From the NCBI GenBank assembly GCA_040954595.2, contig CM082588.2, positions 3,658,001 to 3,722,000 of the forward strand: a DNA stretch of 64,000 bases, given 5' to 3'. Both the position numbers and the translations under genes were made by a program. Positions 12,965 to 25,887 of the stretch are shown one piece after another; positions within the stretch are counted from its first letter, which is position 1, and each line of letters opens with the position of its first letter. Under the pieces are notes generated by a model. It was not told the DNA's origin. It ran no database searches and was given only the letters and a program-made list of their open reading frames with translations. The DNA is from Balanoglossus misakiensis (taxonomy: Eukaryota > Hemichordata).

Positions 12965-15900
12965 CTATGATTTCGTACTGGACGATGAAGAAGTGGCCTG
13001 AGCTCTGTTCTGCATGGACTGAAGGGCTTTCTCTCGCAATGTCTTCTCCAGTTCATCTAGGTTCGTGTCACCAATATCACTGTCAACATCCTGAAATAAG
13101 AAGGGGGAAAAGGTCAAGAATGTTAACAGATTTGAAAAAAGATTTTCATTTTTGTTTCAATGTAATTGTAAATCAAAGGAAACAATTCTTCTACAGGAAT
13201 TCTTTGTTTGTCTCTGTCACATACCTCAGCCTGTTCCTTCTTCTTTTTGTGTTTTTTATGTTTCTTGTGTTTCTTGTGCTTTTTATGCTTCTTTTTGTCT
13301 TTCTTCTTCGGTTCCGCTTCTGATCCCTGATGGGGAGAAATAAATATTTATCACATTTGATGTAGTTTTTTTTTTAAATCCCTACTTAGACAGATGATTT
13401 TGAAAACTTCAATACAATGAAATGTGCAGAGAAATGACTTACCTCGGGGGTGCCACTCCTTGACTTGGATTTTGTCTTCTCTTTTTTCACCTTGACAGGG
13501 GGTGGCTCCGGAGACCCTGAACTGGATTTAGACCTAGACCTCTTTGCTTTAACGCCCTTGGTGTCTTCAGCCTTCTCTTTTGATTTTATCCTGTGGTCTG
13601 GGCTGGGTGATCTTGCCTTCCTGGCAGGGGGCGACGGTGATCTCCGGGATCTGGACTTCTCGACGTCCCTCGTTGGGGGAGTTTTTCGTTTCCTGTCAGG
13701 GGAGGGGGATCTGTCTGAGCTGACCCTTCTAGACCTCTCCGGGGTGGGACTGCGCCTCCTCCTCGGAGGGCTGGGCGATCTCCTCCTTTTCACCGGAGAC
13801 GGGCTTGAATGCCTCTTGTGTCTGGGTGGCGGGGAGGGGCTGCGTCGCCGCCTCTCCGCGGGTTTCCTGTCGGGGGAGTGGCTCCCCCTGTCTTTTGCTT
13901 TGGTAGGTTTAGACTTCACCGGCGAGGGGCTGTAATCGCTACTCGACGCACTGTCGCTGTAGGGAGATGGAGTTCTCTTGTCTACGGGTCGGCCTCCCCT
14001 GCTGTCCTGCCGAGGCGGTGGTGAATTGCGACGCCTTCGTTCGGGGGACCTGCTGCGACGCCTTTCCACCGACGGAGACCTGTGCCGCCTGCGAAACGGT
14101 GAGCGCCTTCGGGGGCTCGGGCTTGATCTGCGACGGTGCTTATCAGGTGATGGAGACCACGGGGATCGTCGCCTTGGTGGGGGCCTGGCATATCTGTCGT
14201 AACGCCTGAATGGTGGACCTCGGGGAGGTGAATCTCTGTACGACTTTCTGCGGGGTGGGCTGAACCTTCGTCTGGGTGATGGTGACCGTCTCCCATACCT
14301 AAAAGCGAAAAGATGGTGTTACCTCTACTGCTAAATAATGCAGCATAAATACAAGAAAAAGTTCCAGACATAGTGGATACTACCTTGACCCTTTCACCAC
14401 CATGGTTTGGCCAGTGCTCCCCAACTTTTGCCGACACAAAACACCGACAATTACCTGAATCTATCCGGTGGTGTCAGGGTCCTCCTCCTCTTCCTTGGCG
14501 CAGGAGACGGCGACCTCTCGCTTGAGGATGAAGAGCTGTGTCTCCTCCTCAGAGAATCCTTCTTCGGAGCATCCTCTTCAGAATCTGAATCCGAGGACGA
14601 TGTCTCGGAGTGTCTCCTGTAGTGTCGTTGAGGGTAACGGCTCATCTTCTGTGGCGATTTCTTGTCGTCTTCCTTGTCTGAAACGTGTCCCTGCTTGGTG
14701 TCGTTGCTCTTGGGATCACCATTCTGTAAAACATTTCCGTTGCATAAGACGTAAGCAATGACATTTTTTTAAGGCGCACAACTTGACATATCTCAAGAAT
14801 TAAATTCATGAAAACATGATGTAAGATCATGGCAGGTGTGATGAGACTGGCCAATCTGAATATTTGTCAGAATGGCAGAAACCATACGTTAAAAAAAAAC
14901 ATAATAGGTCTCTCACCTTAGCATCTTTCTGCTTTTCCATTTTCTGGTTATAATGAGCTGGTGGTGGGGACGCGGACGCTTCCTTTCCAGCACCACTTTT
15001 TCTCTCCGGGCTTTTGGAGTCTTTCCTTGCATGGTGCTTTGGAGAAGGCGGCGCCTTTTTCTTCTGTTTTGGCGACCTTGATCTTGACCTTGAGCTGTCA
15101 GATGAGGAGGAGCGGCTCCTTGACCGCGAAGACTCCGAGGGCGACCTTCTTCTCCTCCTACAAATTTGAACAAATATTTTGTTGAAGAATTTACATTGAA
15201 AATAAGTCATCAATGATGAGACACCATGTACAGACTTTTCAGTTAAAGGGATTAATTTGATGCAGTGGTCAAAATCTTATAAGCAAAGATTATCTCTCGC
15301 CTCCATGTTAAATGTACCTACCTTCTTGGTGGAGTTGGTGATCTTCGTCTTCTGATAGGTCTTCTTGGCGGTGGAGAACGTGACCGACTTCTGTAGTGTC
15401 TTCTTGGCGATCTCCTGCGTCGTGGTGAGTGTGATCTATAGGTGAGACAGTAAGGAGGCTATTATATCCAGCAACTAGTGCAACTTCATATCCTATAATA
15501 CAGACAATAACAAAAATCTATTTGGACTTCCACAGACTTAATTCAGTGACACTGAAAAAGTCAAAGATAATACTCTTCAGATTGTGCAACTAGTATTAAA
15601 TTCACTCACCTCGATCTGGACCTTGACCTTCGTTTTCTGTGTCCCCTGTCGCGATCCCTGTCCCTGTCACGATCCCTCTCCCTTTCCCGCTCTCTCTCCC
15701 GATCCCGGTCTCTGTCCCTTTCACGGTCCCTGTCCCGATCTCTGTCGCGGTCACGGTGATCTCTGTGTCTGCCTCGCGACCGTGATCTGCTGCGAGACCT
15801 GGAACGACTTGAATGCCTTTTCTTCCTCTGTCTTTCTGCCGACTCGCGCTTTTTCTCTTCTTCTTTTTCCTCTTTCCTAAAAAAAGACCAGAATAGGGGA

Positions 15901-18900
15901 TTTTACATACACTTCTATATTCCAATATGTAGAATTTTTGTTCATCAAACATTTACTCTAACTTAATTTTCCACTCAATACACCAGTGGTTTATCAATTT
16001 CCATTCTTTGCAGCAAAGTGTCAAGTCAGTGAAAGAAACATGACATCATGAAAATAACAAGCCAAGTGACTTACTTGTGTTCCGTTTTGATAACACCAAC
16101 TGGCGGTGGTGAATCGGAAGCCTTCACTGGTACTGGTTTCGGCGAATCAGATTCACTCTCCGAGTCAGACCCGGACTTGCCTGGTGACTTGGACTTGGAT
16201 CTGGACAAGTGAAAAGTGACGACCCGGTTACTATGCTGATGTGTACATTACATGGATTGAAAGTCATGATGTAGAGCGATGCTTTTTCATGTTTGTAATA
16301 GAATTACCAGCACTTACTTTTCTTTTCCGTTGACTTCCTTGTCTTCCTTGCCCTCGCTGTCCCCTCCTTCTTCCCCTTCTTGGAGCTTCTTCAGACCTTC
16401 TTTAATCCTCTCCTGTTCCAGCTGAAATGACAACACATTTTTTTCTTACTGACATATGGCACAGACATTCCAGTTAGAGACTCAAAATAAGGACAAATAC
16501 CAGGACTTGATTTTGAAGTGCTCAATGACATAATTCTAGTATAATATAATGACCATTTCCCTAGGGCAATAGTCATTCTTTAGTCACATGACAGTCACAT
16601 GACTCATCCTCACCAATCATGTTACCCTGCCACGACAACTCTCACTCACCTGTCTCTGTTTGATCTCCTCCTTCTTCTGCTCGAGGAAAGCTGCTGGGAT
16701 GCCGGCGATGTGCTCCTGGGCACTCAGCAGCAGCTCCCACAGCTCGCCCATGAAATCGCGCGCGTTGCGGCCGTTCAGAAACCCGGTCATGTTGATCTGC
16801 ATGGTCTTGCCGTCGGGGCTCTGTCACGAGATACAAGGGGAAGAGCGCAGACTTAGTGCTGCGAGACACCCCGACTCGGTGGCAGTTGCTCGTGTCGTTT
16901 TCACAGAAGACAACTCCACACATGGGAGAAGGTAGACACTTTTCATGCAAAATAATTAATCAGTAAAATCAAACACTGACTATATCGTAACACGAGCTGG
17001 TGTAACATTTGTAAAGTGAGAAACCACTAAACAACAACAAAATGTTCTACGATATTCTCCACCCCTTCAGGTCTCTGCAACTATTGCTCAGTATCCCCCA
17101 GGTTCATAGGATAAATCTCAATGCTCCCTTCAGAAGCCAGGATCACTTTTTCCCCCAAAATACTTCACATTACCTCCAGTCAAACACCGCCCCGTCAAAG
17201 CGTAACAAAAACGGCACTGAACTTTACACTTGAGAGAAAGTAAAAAAAAGAGAGTGACAAAATCGCCTGCCTGTGACCATCGATGAAATACAGACCATTT
17301 ATTAGTGTAGGTGGGTAGGAACGTACTGTTACTGCTCTGTACTCTAAGAACGTTTTTGATGTAGTACCATTAAACTTGAAGATGGTAACGGGCGGTACCG
17401 AGCTAGGCCAGCCGTGGGGACTGTATATGACCGAGCGCCAGCCACTTTAACGGGACTCACCTTTAAGGCACGATAATATTTTAAGAATAATCTGAATCAT
17501 GAGAGATGAAATAGTAGAAATCAGTGGATCGCACTAAGAATCCTATCAGGGGGAAATATAATATATATACATATATCAACTGAAACATAAGCTAAGCATT
17601 TGCCTTTTCAACCACAATTTAGCAATTTTTAATATTTTTTTTTTCAAGACATTTTTTTCCATTTATGGGACAAAAAAATCAACACAGATTCAGATACGTC
17701 AAGGGGCTCAGAAAATAGCTGCATATGACACTACCATTGCATCAATATCCTCAATAAGCTCTAAACATTCATGGACATTCATTCAGGGATTCTAATGAAG
17801 GCGGCTCTTCAAATATTCACAACATCTCACAGACATAAAACTTTTTTATTCAAAACAACAAAAAAGCTGTTAATAAGGATGAGATGTGGTATATTCATTG
17901 CTGTGTGATGGTTGTATAAGGCAAAGCTTGGGCTGGACTAAATTATTACCTCAGTTTCAAGTTGGTTGAAAATAAATTCAGTGACAACATCATCCTCGAA
18001 TCCAAGTATCTCGGTGATTTTTGTGGTAATCCATGGTTTTATTATGTCCAAGTTCACTTTGCTCATGGAAACCTGTTGGAAAGAAAAGTAGTTTGACCAG
18101 TCATTAGAACTTATTGGAATTTGATAAAGATCTTGAATATGCTGTGCTATTACCAGGAATAAAGGATTGACCAATTTTAGTACAAGACAGTGATGTGTTG
18201 ACTTTGTGGTGACCTAGTGGCAAATATTACCTTCTTTTCCAAGACATCTGGAAACTTCATCTGCTTCAGTAACTTCTTCTGTTTGTTGGAAAACCGGTTG
18301 TCCTGTTCGGCACTGGTGCCCTGGAAGAAAACAATAAAATTGTGCTACAGTCTGATAGCTTTTTTTTCGTTGCTAAAGTCAAGCACTATGGAATCCTGGG
18401 ACTGGCATTTCTTGACCTGGTGACCTTTGACAGGAACATACTGGAATCAAGGACAAGAGGATTTTGCAGGATTTGTTGCGGGAAACTGCAAGACAAACTC
18501 GCAAGCTTTACACACAATGAGAAATTCCTTGCAGCATTTCAGATTTCATACCAAATAACTAGTGACATAATGACAATAGGATAACTTATGTAGGAATAGT
18601 GATATGCTTTTGAGAATGACACTTTGATGCAATTTTTCAACTTTGGTGCGCAGTCCACGATCCATTACTAATCCTGCTGTAAGGAAAGAACCTATTTATA
18701 CACCCTGCAATTCTTCCAACATTTCAGAGAAAATAACTACCCCTATTTTGGTCATATAAAACTTGCATACAGAACAGCATCTTGCACATGCATGATTCTG
18801 AAATTGCATTGTGGGTAATTCCAAGATGGCCGCTTTGGCTATAAGGGATACAGCAGCAAGCATGGAAACGCTTTTTGCATAAAAATGTCTGGCAATGTGA

Positions 18901-20098
18901 AATCTGTAATACACTCAGCAGTGTTTTAAATATCTTAACGACTCTGATCTAGCTAGAAAATAAAGACCAGTGGCTCTTGTGTCAGGTATGGTCTGTGTCT
19001 GCGAAGTTTATACATACTGCATAGTTAGACATTGTGCATGAAGTCCTATGGTGGTCACAGCAGAGGTAATGTACTTGATGTCAGCAACTTGGCGCACACA
19101 CAGTCACTCCAGTGCAAAAATGCCGGTACTGAAATATAGCGGGGTTACTTTGCCCTCCGGGATCTGGCCAGTGTTTAGTTGTCCTGAGATGAAAAGTAGT
19201 AATCAAGCCGTAAATAGGAGTAACTGGTACAGGTATCTAGTTTTTTTTTTGTCATTTGCACCAGTGCTCCAGCCAGTGCTTGTGAATAATGATAAAATTA
19301 AAAAATATTGAGAATTATAAATATCATTGACTGACTGAGCTGTGTGAGTGTACAATTACCTCTGCATCTCACAATGTCTGGCACAACACAATTACCTAAT
19401 GAGACAACTTGTTTGTGACCTCAACATGAGATGTATGTGTGTATGTTACTATAGTATAACCAGCACTGCTGAGTTGTATACCTGAGTATTTACAGATTTC
19501 TTGCAACAACAAAAATAAATACAACCAACTTGTTCCATCATTCATCATTATCTGGGCAATAGTCATCTTGGATGTACCCATAAAAAGCAATTTCATTTGC
19601 ACATTAGGCAAAACACAGCTATGGTTCTGCAGCTAGTTTTGCCTATGGCTCTGATTTCAACTGCTGATGTATTGTAGCATTGGGCTACCGACTTTGAGCA
19701 AACGAAACAGCAACAACGTGGCTTAGCCCCATGGAAAATCAGATAAATGTAATTATAAGGAAAAGCACTGGTTATCGCGATTGACAAATCGCGTCAACAA
19801 TGAAATGTACAAGCGCGAAATGAAGCCCTGAAAGCGACAATGTAACCACAACGGGGCCCGAGCACGTTGTTCCCACGTTTCGAACTGGGGACGGGTCCGA
19901 CAAGCACTGCCGGTTGGAAACGCAAATGCTTTCATTCTTACTTCACACTTTAGCGAAAGTCTGATATACAACTAATGCGTAAATATCGAAGACATTAAGT
20001 GCATGTATCTGCCCCTCACCCTCCCAAATCTGTGCGCATTTTCGAACAATATGTTGATTTGCGAATATACTTACGCGGAAGAATCCAGCGTCAGCCAT
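12965..20098 (-). CDS. SRRM1: Serine/arginine repetitive matrix protein 1 (SRm160), PWI-domain splicing coactivator
   Basis: Splicing coactivator that bridges SR proteins and snRNPs and associates with the exon junction complex in the nucleus. Thirteen minus-strand coding exons: 20075-20098, 18231-18320, 17950-18072, 16650-16820, 16318-16421, 16075-16200, 15610-15876, 15322-15435, 14917-15157, 14455-14723, 13443-14298, 13225-13326, 12965-13090. They join in frame to 870 codons plus TAG (human about 904). Seen: the start MADAGFFRGTSAEQDNRFSN, essentially identical to vertebrates; a PWI domain at about residues 27-126 with IKPWIT, EILGFEDDVV and GFLNGRNARDFMGELW; then RS, RD/RE and SPSP-rich low-complexity exons. 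A Lys/His run (KKHKKHKKHKK) lies at about 803-825, and the conserved end is LDELEKTLREKALQSM. Exon 7 contains a long RD/RE dipeptide run. The ATG lies 390 bp from that of the divergent JmjC gene. Confidence 0.96.
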
Positions 20099-20488
20099 TT
20101 TCTTCCTTCTTTATCCGGGTACTTTACTTATAGAGTTTAATCACAGCAGTTTGCCACCGAGGGCGCTGTGATATATAGCAAAGAAAAAGTTTCAGCACTT
20201 AACATTTTAACATATAGGTTCTGCACTATATATATATACTCACACTTCCGTGTTACTGTAGTATGTGTAGCTGAGCATATAGTGATCGCAGCACGAGAGA
20301 CACGGGCAACTTAACAGTACGATTTGGCAGAGCTGTACAAAGACGGGAGGACTTGCACTAGACTGTATATATACAGGGTGGAGACCTCGTATACTATTGT
20401 ACAGCAGTACTAGTACATGAACTGAAGTGTGGTATGCACGAAAAGTTTCAACGTAGGTGACCTCACACTGAACATATAGCGTATTGCA
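20099..20488. promoter_or_regulatory. Head-to-head promoter interval SRRM1 / JmjC gene A
   Basis: The start codons of SRRM1 (minus) and the JmjC-EF-hand gene (plus) are separated by 390 bp, so regulatory elements are likely shared. A CCACCGAGGGCGCTG stretch at 20154-20168 resembles the CTCF core consensus. TATATATA-like runs lie near 20230 and 20370. Promoter function is inferred from the layout only. Confidence 0.5.
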
Positions 20489-23400
20489 ATGGCTTCTCTC
20501 TCGGTTTTACTAGTATGGTTTGCAGTTCTACTAACATGTCATGCTGAACTATCATCCCAAGATGACGATCCGACATCCTGGCCTGGTCATTTAGAACCCC
20601 TCGGTGCTGGGAAGAAGTGGCAAAACGTAGTGACTCTGGATTCCTTTCCTACCCCGGAGGACTTTTTCACTAAACACGTTCTACCGTCAGTGCCCGTGAT
20701 GTTCAAAGGTGTCGCGAAAAACTTTCCTGCATTCAAACTGTGGACGGACGACTTTTTGTTAAGCCTTCCCGAAACCGCGACAGAACTTGTTGCCATAGAG
20801 ATGGCAAAGAAAGAGGATCGCGACAATACTGGTTACCAGACGACATTTGAGGAGTTTTTGAAGACATACAATGAAAGTGATATTTATATGGTTGCCACAG
20901 CACCGCACTACTTAAGGTATAGGAAAACAGAAATGTCAACTTTGGTCTGTTATAATATATGTCCAACATTGCGATGATAAACTCCGTGGTCAACATTTAC
21001 GTGCAAGACGTCACGTAGTTTGTTGTCTAGGTACTTAAACCAGGGATGCCCCGCTATAACATAGTTATTTCAGCTGAAGATTATAATGATCTGCAGAAAA
21101 AAATGGTTGCATGATTGCTTGGAAAGTAGGTGTGAAATGGTGCCGGTCACCATGAATATCGACGTAACACCAGTAGCTCGTTTCAGAAACTGCAATCCAC
21201 AGAGATCAGATTTCACTTTGAAACATACCAGCGAAAATTTCGATACAATGTCTCATTGCAAATACCTTAATGGGCGTTGATTTGAATGAATTCTTAGACT
21301 ATAAAAATAACAGTTGACCTTTTCAGTAATGCAGGACGGTGATCTAAAGTTTTCACTGGAGACAATTTTTGCCTGTTCACAGTTGAATTTCGTTTTCTAT
21401 TCCATTGTACAGTACATTGTTCTCCCTAACAAAAATTGAAGACCATACGTACTAAACTGCATAACAATAGGTATGGTAGTTAACTTAATGACTACACTAT
21501 TATACAGTGTACAAGTTGTACGAATGGAGCCATATTAAAATGATTTTTTTTCCTCAGAAAATTTATCCCTTTACCAGATTGTTTGAGGTGCGATGAAATC
21601 ATCAAAGAATTAGTAGACACTGTGAGTAGAAAATTGTATCATTTCTTATTTAATACCTGATTATTCTCCATTCTGTTGTGGAAGTTGAAAAATATTAATG
21701 TGAACATTGTAGTCTTTACTTGAGAGATTTCAACTAACCACAAACTATTTTTTTGCCACGAAGGTTGTGTGGTTCAGCAGTGGAGGCACCAAATCAGTTC
21801 TTCACAATGATGATGTGGACAACATCAATTGTCTGTACAGAGGAAGAAAAGAACTTCTCTTCATTGATTTTCTGAAATACAGGAAAACTGTAAGTGTTGA
21901 ATTGTCAGGGGTAATAAAGTTGGCTGTGACCATAAAATTCTAAATTAAGGTTGATGTAGGGTTGTCAATTTACGACCACGTCAAATAGATCTTGAAAATG
22001 GCCTAATTATAAAAAATAACTAGTTGATAATATATACATGAATATCATGTGTAGGCCATTTCTAGATTGAATCGATGCACCCTGACTATGCCAGTTCTGT
22101 GCACAGGCTCTGAAGAGACCATGACATGGGAGTACAAATATAAACATGCAAAAATACATGGTTTTACATTTGCAAGAGCATTTGGATGCCACATTTCACC
22201 CGTTGTAAGTGAATTTTTAATTTCTCTCTCCACAGATCAAACTAGATAACTACAACAGGGGATTTTCCAGTGTTGATGTGGACAAAGTAGATTTCACAAA
22301 ATACCCTGAGCTTTATAACGTCGACTACTATTTTGCAAATATGACGCCCGGCGATTGTCTCTTCATACCATACAAATGGTAGGTTAAAAGAGGACTGAAC
22401 AAAAGATGGTTATAAAGGTTTAGGATCCACTGCATGTATATTTAGTTGCTGCTGGAAACAAACATACAATGAAAACAACAATGGACCGATTTAGTACTGT
22501 TTTTTCTGATCGTTTGTTTAGTAAAGTCATCTGTTTCGAGGATAAAACCAACAAGGAAAAGTGTCCACAGCTGTACATGTATCATTCTGATTTTTCTAGG
22601 TTTCACCAGGTGAACTCGTTTAATGGCAACATTGCAGTCAACATTTGGTGGAACCACAGCCCCAAACTGGTGCCGACAGAGGACAACTGTGGCAATCCAC
22701 AACCTGAATCCATCGCCGATGTCACTTTCGAAGTGGACAAGAATGAAGACGTAATGGCGAGATATGCAGGCCTTGAATTTGATGAATCAAGTATAGGGTA
22801 GAGACTCATTCCAATGTTTTGTCTCTCTGTTCCTCACACAGCGAACGCCACATTATTCCATGCACGCAAGCACAAGTTCAATTACCTTCAATAATTTGTC
22901 CATCAAAAACTTGACATGTTGAAATTTGCGCCTGTTCGGTCATGTTTTAATCAGAGAATACAAAGTGGGAGTGTTTCCCTTCTCAGTCATCCCATGCCTA
23001 AATTCAGAAACAGAGTAATTCAGAAATTTTAAAAATAGTCTCTTTGGGTTTGTGTGATCAAACGGAAATGACCTGTTTCATGTGGCCTAGAGTAAAAATG
23101 GCTTTTAACATTTCAAACGGCCATTTCTTCAAGAGAGAAGAAAAAATTAAACCGCATGTACATTTCCCCTGTTATCTGCATTACTTGCGTCCGCACTGTC
23201 ATCTGTCTCATAGTTCTCGTGACTGGCCCTCTCCTAACCCAGAGGCCCCATTCCTAATGGTAATCACCAGTCAGTAATGGTCCATTTTTTTCTGCATGAT
23301 TTATTAACCACATTATTAGTGATATTAACCTCATTTCTTATCTACATTAAAGATGCATTGTCTTTGAGTACAGTGAGATTTTAACATCTCTGACCTAATT

Positions 23401-25887
23401 ACAACAGACAGTAGGTGTATATAGCTCTAGACTTGCTCACAAAGAAGATGCACACATCGGACCAGGCAGGGTGACAGCCAGTATCTAGTTTGACAGAATT
23501 AGTGTTTTGGTGTTCGTTCACCAGATGATGTTAAAACTTGCTGACATCTTCTTGAAAGCATACAAAAATAATGGAACAGTGTACACAAATATAGCAGGTT
23601 GTATTCCTGGACAGTCACTCACACGAAATCCCTGGTGGTACTTTTTTTGTACACAACAGTGTGGTTCAATATGAAACCCTGAAATCGACAACATGTCTAG
23701 CTCTGTGATCGTCAAAAGTAAATGAAACCTATTGTGTGTTGCCTGTACAACCTTAAAGCAAATTGATCAGTGACTCGATCATCAGTAGAGATAACAGTCT
23801 TCCTGTAATGATGAAATTAATATTTAATGACATTTCCAGTGATCAGTTCTATATAGCACAGTAGCATACTTCATATTAGTAAGGCTTTAATTATCAGATA
23901 GGTGTCTGTCACTTCATCCCTAAGGAGAATATTCTCCATTCACCTGTGAACAAATATGTTCTAGTTTTTTTTATCAGCTCAGTAACATTTCTTTGGTAAG
24001 TGTACACTTTTGTAGTTTCCCAAGACCAGGACGGGGCTATTGAAAATATTGTTTGGATTATAAATTTTGACTTTCCATATGCTCATAATTTCGTGTAAAT
24101 GACATACAAATGATATGCAAACATCATTATCCAGGCAAGCCTGTCGTTTCCAATACAACTGATTTGTCAAACGTCAATTAAATGTATAATAATTGTCTCC
24201 GTGACAATAGCCCTAGAACACAAATAGACATGCAGAAACAGATTGGATGACAGTTGCCATGATAAATATTAGGAGGGAGAGTTTTTCTCTTTCTCATGCT
24301 CTGACTGATATTTTTTTTTACTTTTGGGTGCCTGTATATAGAAATTAATTTTGGGCTCCAAAGTAGGAATAAATTAAAGTTACTTTAAAAAAATGTCTAC
24401 TACCGATGTTAATTTCTTTGTCGAATTAATTCAAATTTAGTACAAGTCTAATGCTGTTCATTATTCACTGATACTTTGTATTTTTATGTCACAGCTGGTT
24501 CATCATAGTGGTGTCTGCCCAAGCATGACTAAATTTCTAAATGTCCCAAAGTGAACTATTTGTGTTTCCATGCATTTTATATCTACTACTAAGCTGTATG
24601 ATATACTATAGTTTTATAACACAATGTTTCTGTTTCAAGGACTTATCTCCTATTGCAAATCCAGAGAACATGCAAATGGCATAATCACGAGACAATTCAT
24701 TCATGTGTGTCTTATTTTGTTTGTTTTTTCAGAATGTTTTTTGGAGGGAGTATAGAAAAAGAAAACATTAATTTTGCAAAATTTCAGAAATGGTTACAAA
24801 AGGTAAGTGCACTGACTTACAAATAAAACCTGACTTGTCTTCCTTCTATTTTATACGTAAAATTAATACTGACTACCGTTAGGGTTAATCCCATTCTGAT
24901 AAAATGGAAGCACAGTGCCCCTGATGCTATTTTTGTAACCCTTTGACCTCTTGTGTTATTTACAGGGCTCAGATATGCTACCTCTGTTAGAATACTGGAC
25001 GCCAGAATGCAGTCAGTTGGCAAGAGAGGTAATGTTAGGCAACTAAGGCACATTACCATTTAGTTAGGTGTTCAACTGCTGTGTGACCCTGTAAGATAGT
25101 ATGTACCTTAGTTGCTTTTTGTCCCCATGGACTTAGTCCCTGGGGACCTACAGATCAGTTTCTGTCTGTTTGTTAATGCATTAAAGTTTTCATTAATCAC
25201 CTTCGTGCCATGGTTACTAATTAGTCCCAAAAACACATAACGTCCTATGGGGATAATGGATTTGGCTGATCAATAATTATTCTTTCATTTCCAAATCAGT
25301 TATTCGGCCTGCTCGATATGGACAAGGATGCCATGTTATCGAAAGAAGACCTACTGCAGGTTGTTGAGAAAGTAAAAGAAGTAAGTCATCTTTTTCTCCC
25401 CTGCTGTAGCTGTCACGTTGCTATTGTAATGATTTCTTTGGTGTATTTACCATCCCACAAGTTGACGTTGTATAGTTCTAAATTCTAGTATTCAGACAGC
25501 AAGTAATTTGACCATGTGATATTTATTTTTGAAACTGCAGCTTGAAATGGAAGGTGAAGAGAACGAGATCGAATTGATCATTGAAGAATTTGGCTCCATC
25601 ATGGAGGAACAGCAAGCAGTAAGTCTATCAAGTCACAAATTCAATCTTAGATACTGTGTATTCTTGAAAAAGAATATAAAAAACAGCTCACCAGTTGGCC
25701 TTTTCGCGAGGAGTCATGATAGCAATGCAGCACTGACACATTGAGCAACACTCGCTGTAAGCTGCATTTAGAGAAAATGCTATTGTAATATTTTTATGTG
25801 TATTTTTCACTTCTGTAGGAAATGGCAGAACGGGCCCAGAAGAGACTACGGAACAAGGACGAAGACAAGAGGAAGGATGAGTTGTAA
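20489..25887 (+). CDS. ER-lumen JmjC/cupin-type putative 2-oxoglutarate hydroxylase with EF-hand and KDEL tail (paralogue A)
   Basis: Ten exons: 20489-20916, 21558-21621, 21764-21889, 22236-22378, 22600-22797, 24733-24802, 24966-25028, 25300-25380, 25541-25618, 25819-25887. They join to 439 codons plus TAA. Seen: a signal peptide (MASLSVLLVWFAVLLTCHA); a JmjC/cupin_8 fold with HxD at H178-N-D180; Lys193, 15 residues after the His, as for the 2OG-binding Lys of FIH; and distal His256 in PYKWFHQV. An EF-hand-like loop DMDKDAMLSKED at 370-381 has Asp at positions 1, 3, 5 and 12. An acidic helix follows, and the last residues are KDEL. In known families these features mean an Fe(II)/2OG oxygenase, calcium binding and ER retention respectively. 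The substrate is unknown. Gene B is a convergent paralogue with matching exon lengths. A peptidyl hydroxylase is more likely than a histone demethylase, given the ER location. Confidence 0.88.

Noticed and set aside
13450-14202. Plus-strand ORFs across the large SRRM1 RS exon
   Set aside because: Antisense of Arg/Ser/Pro codons; the minus-strand reading fits SRRM1 with intact splice phases.
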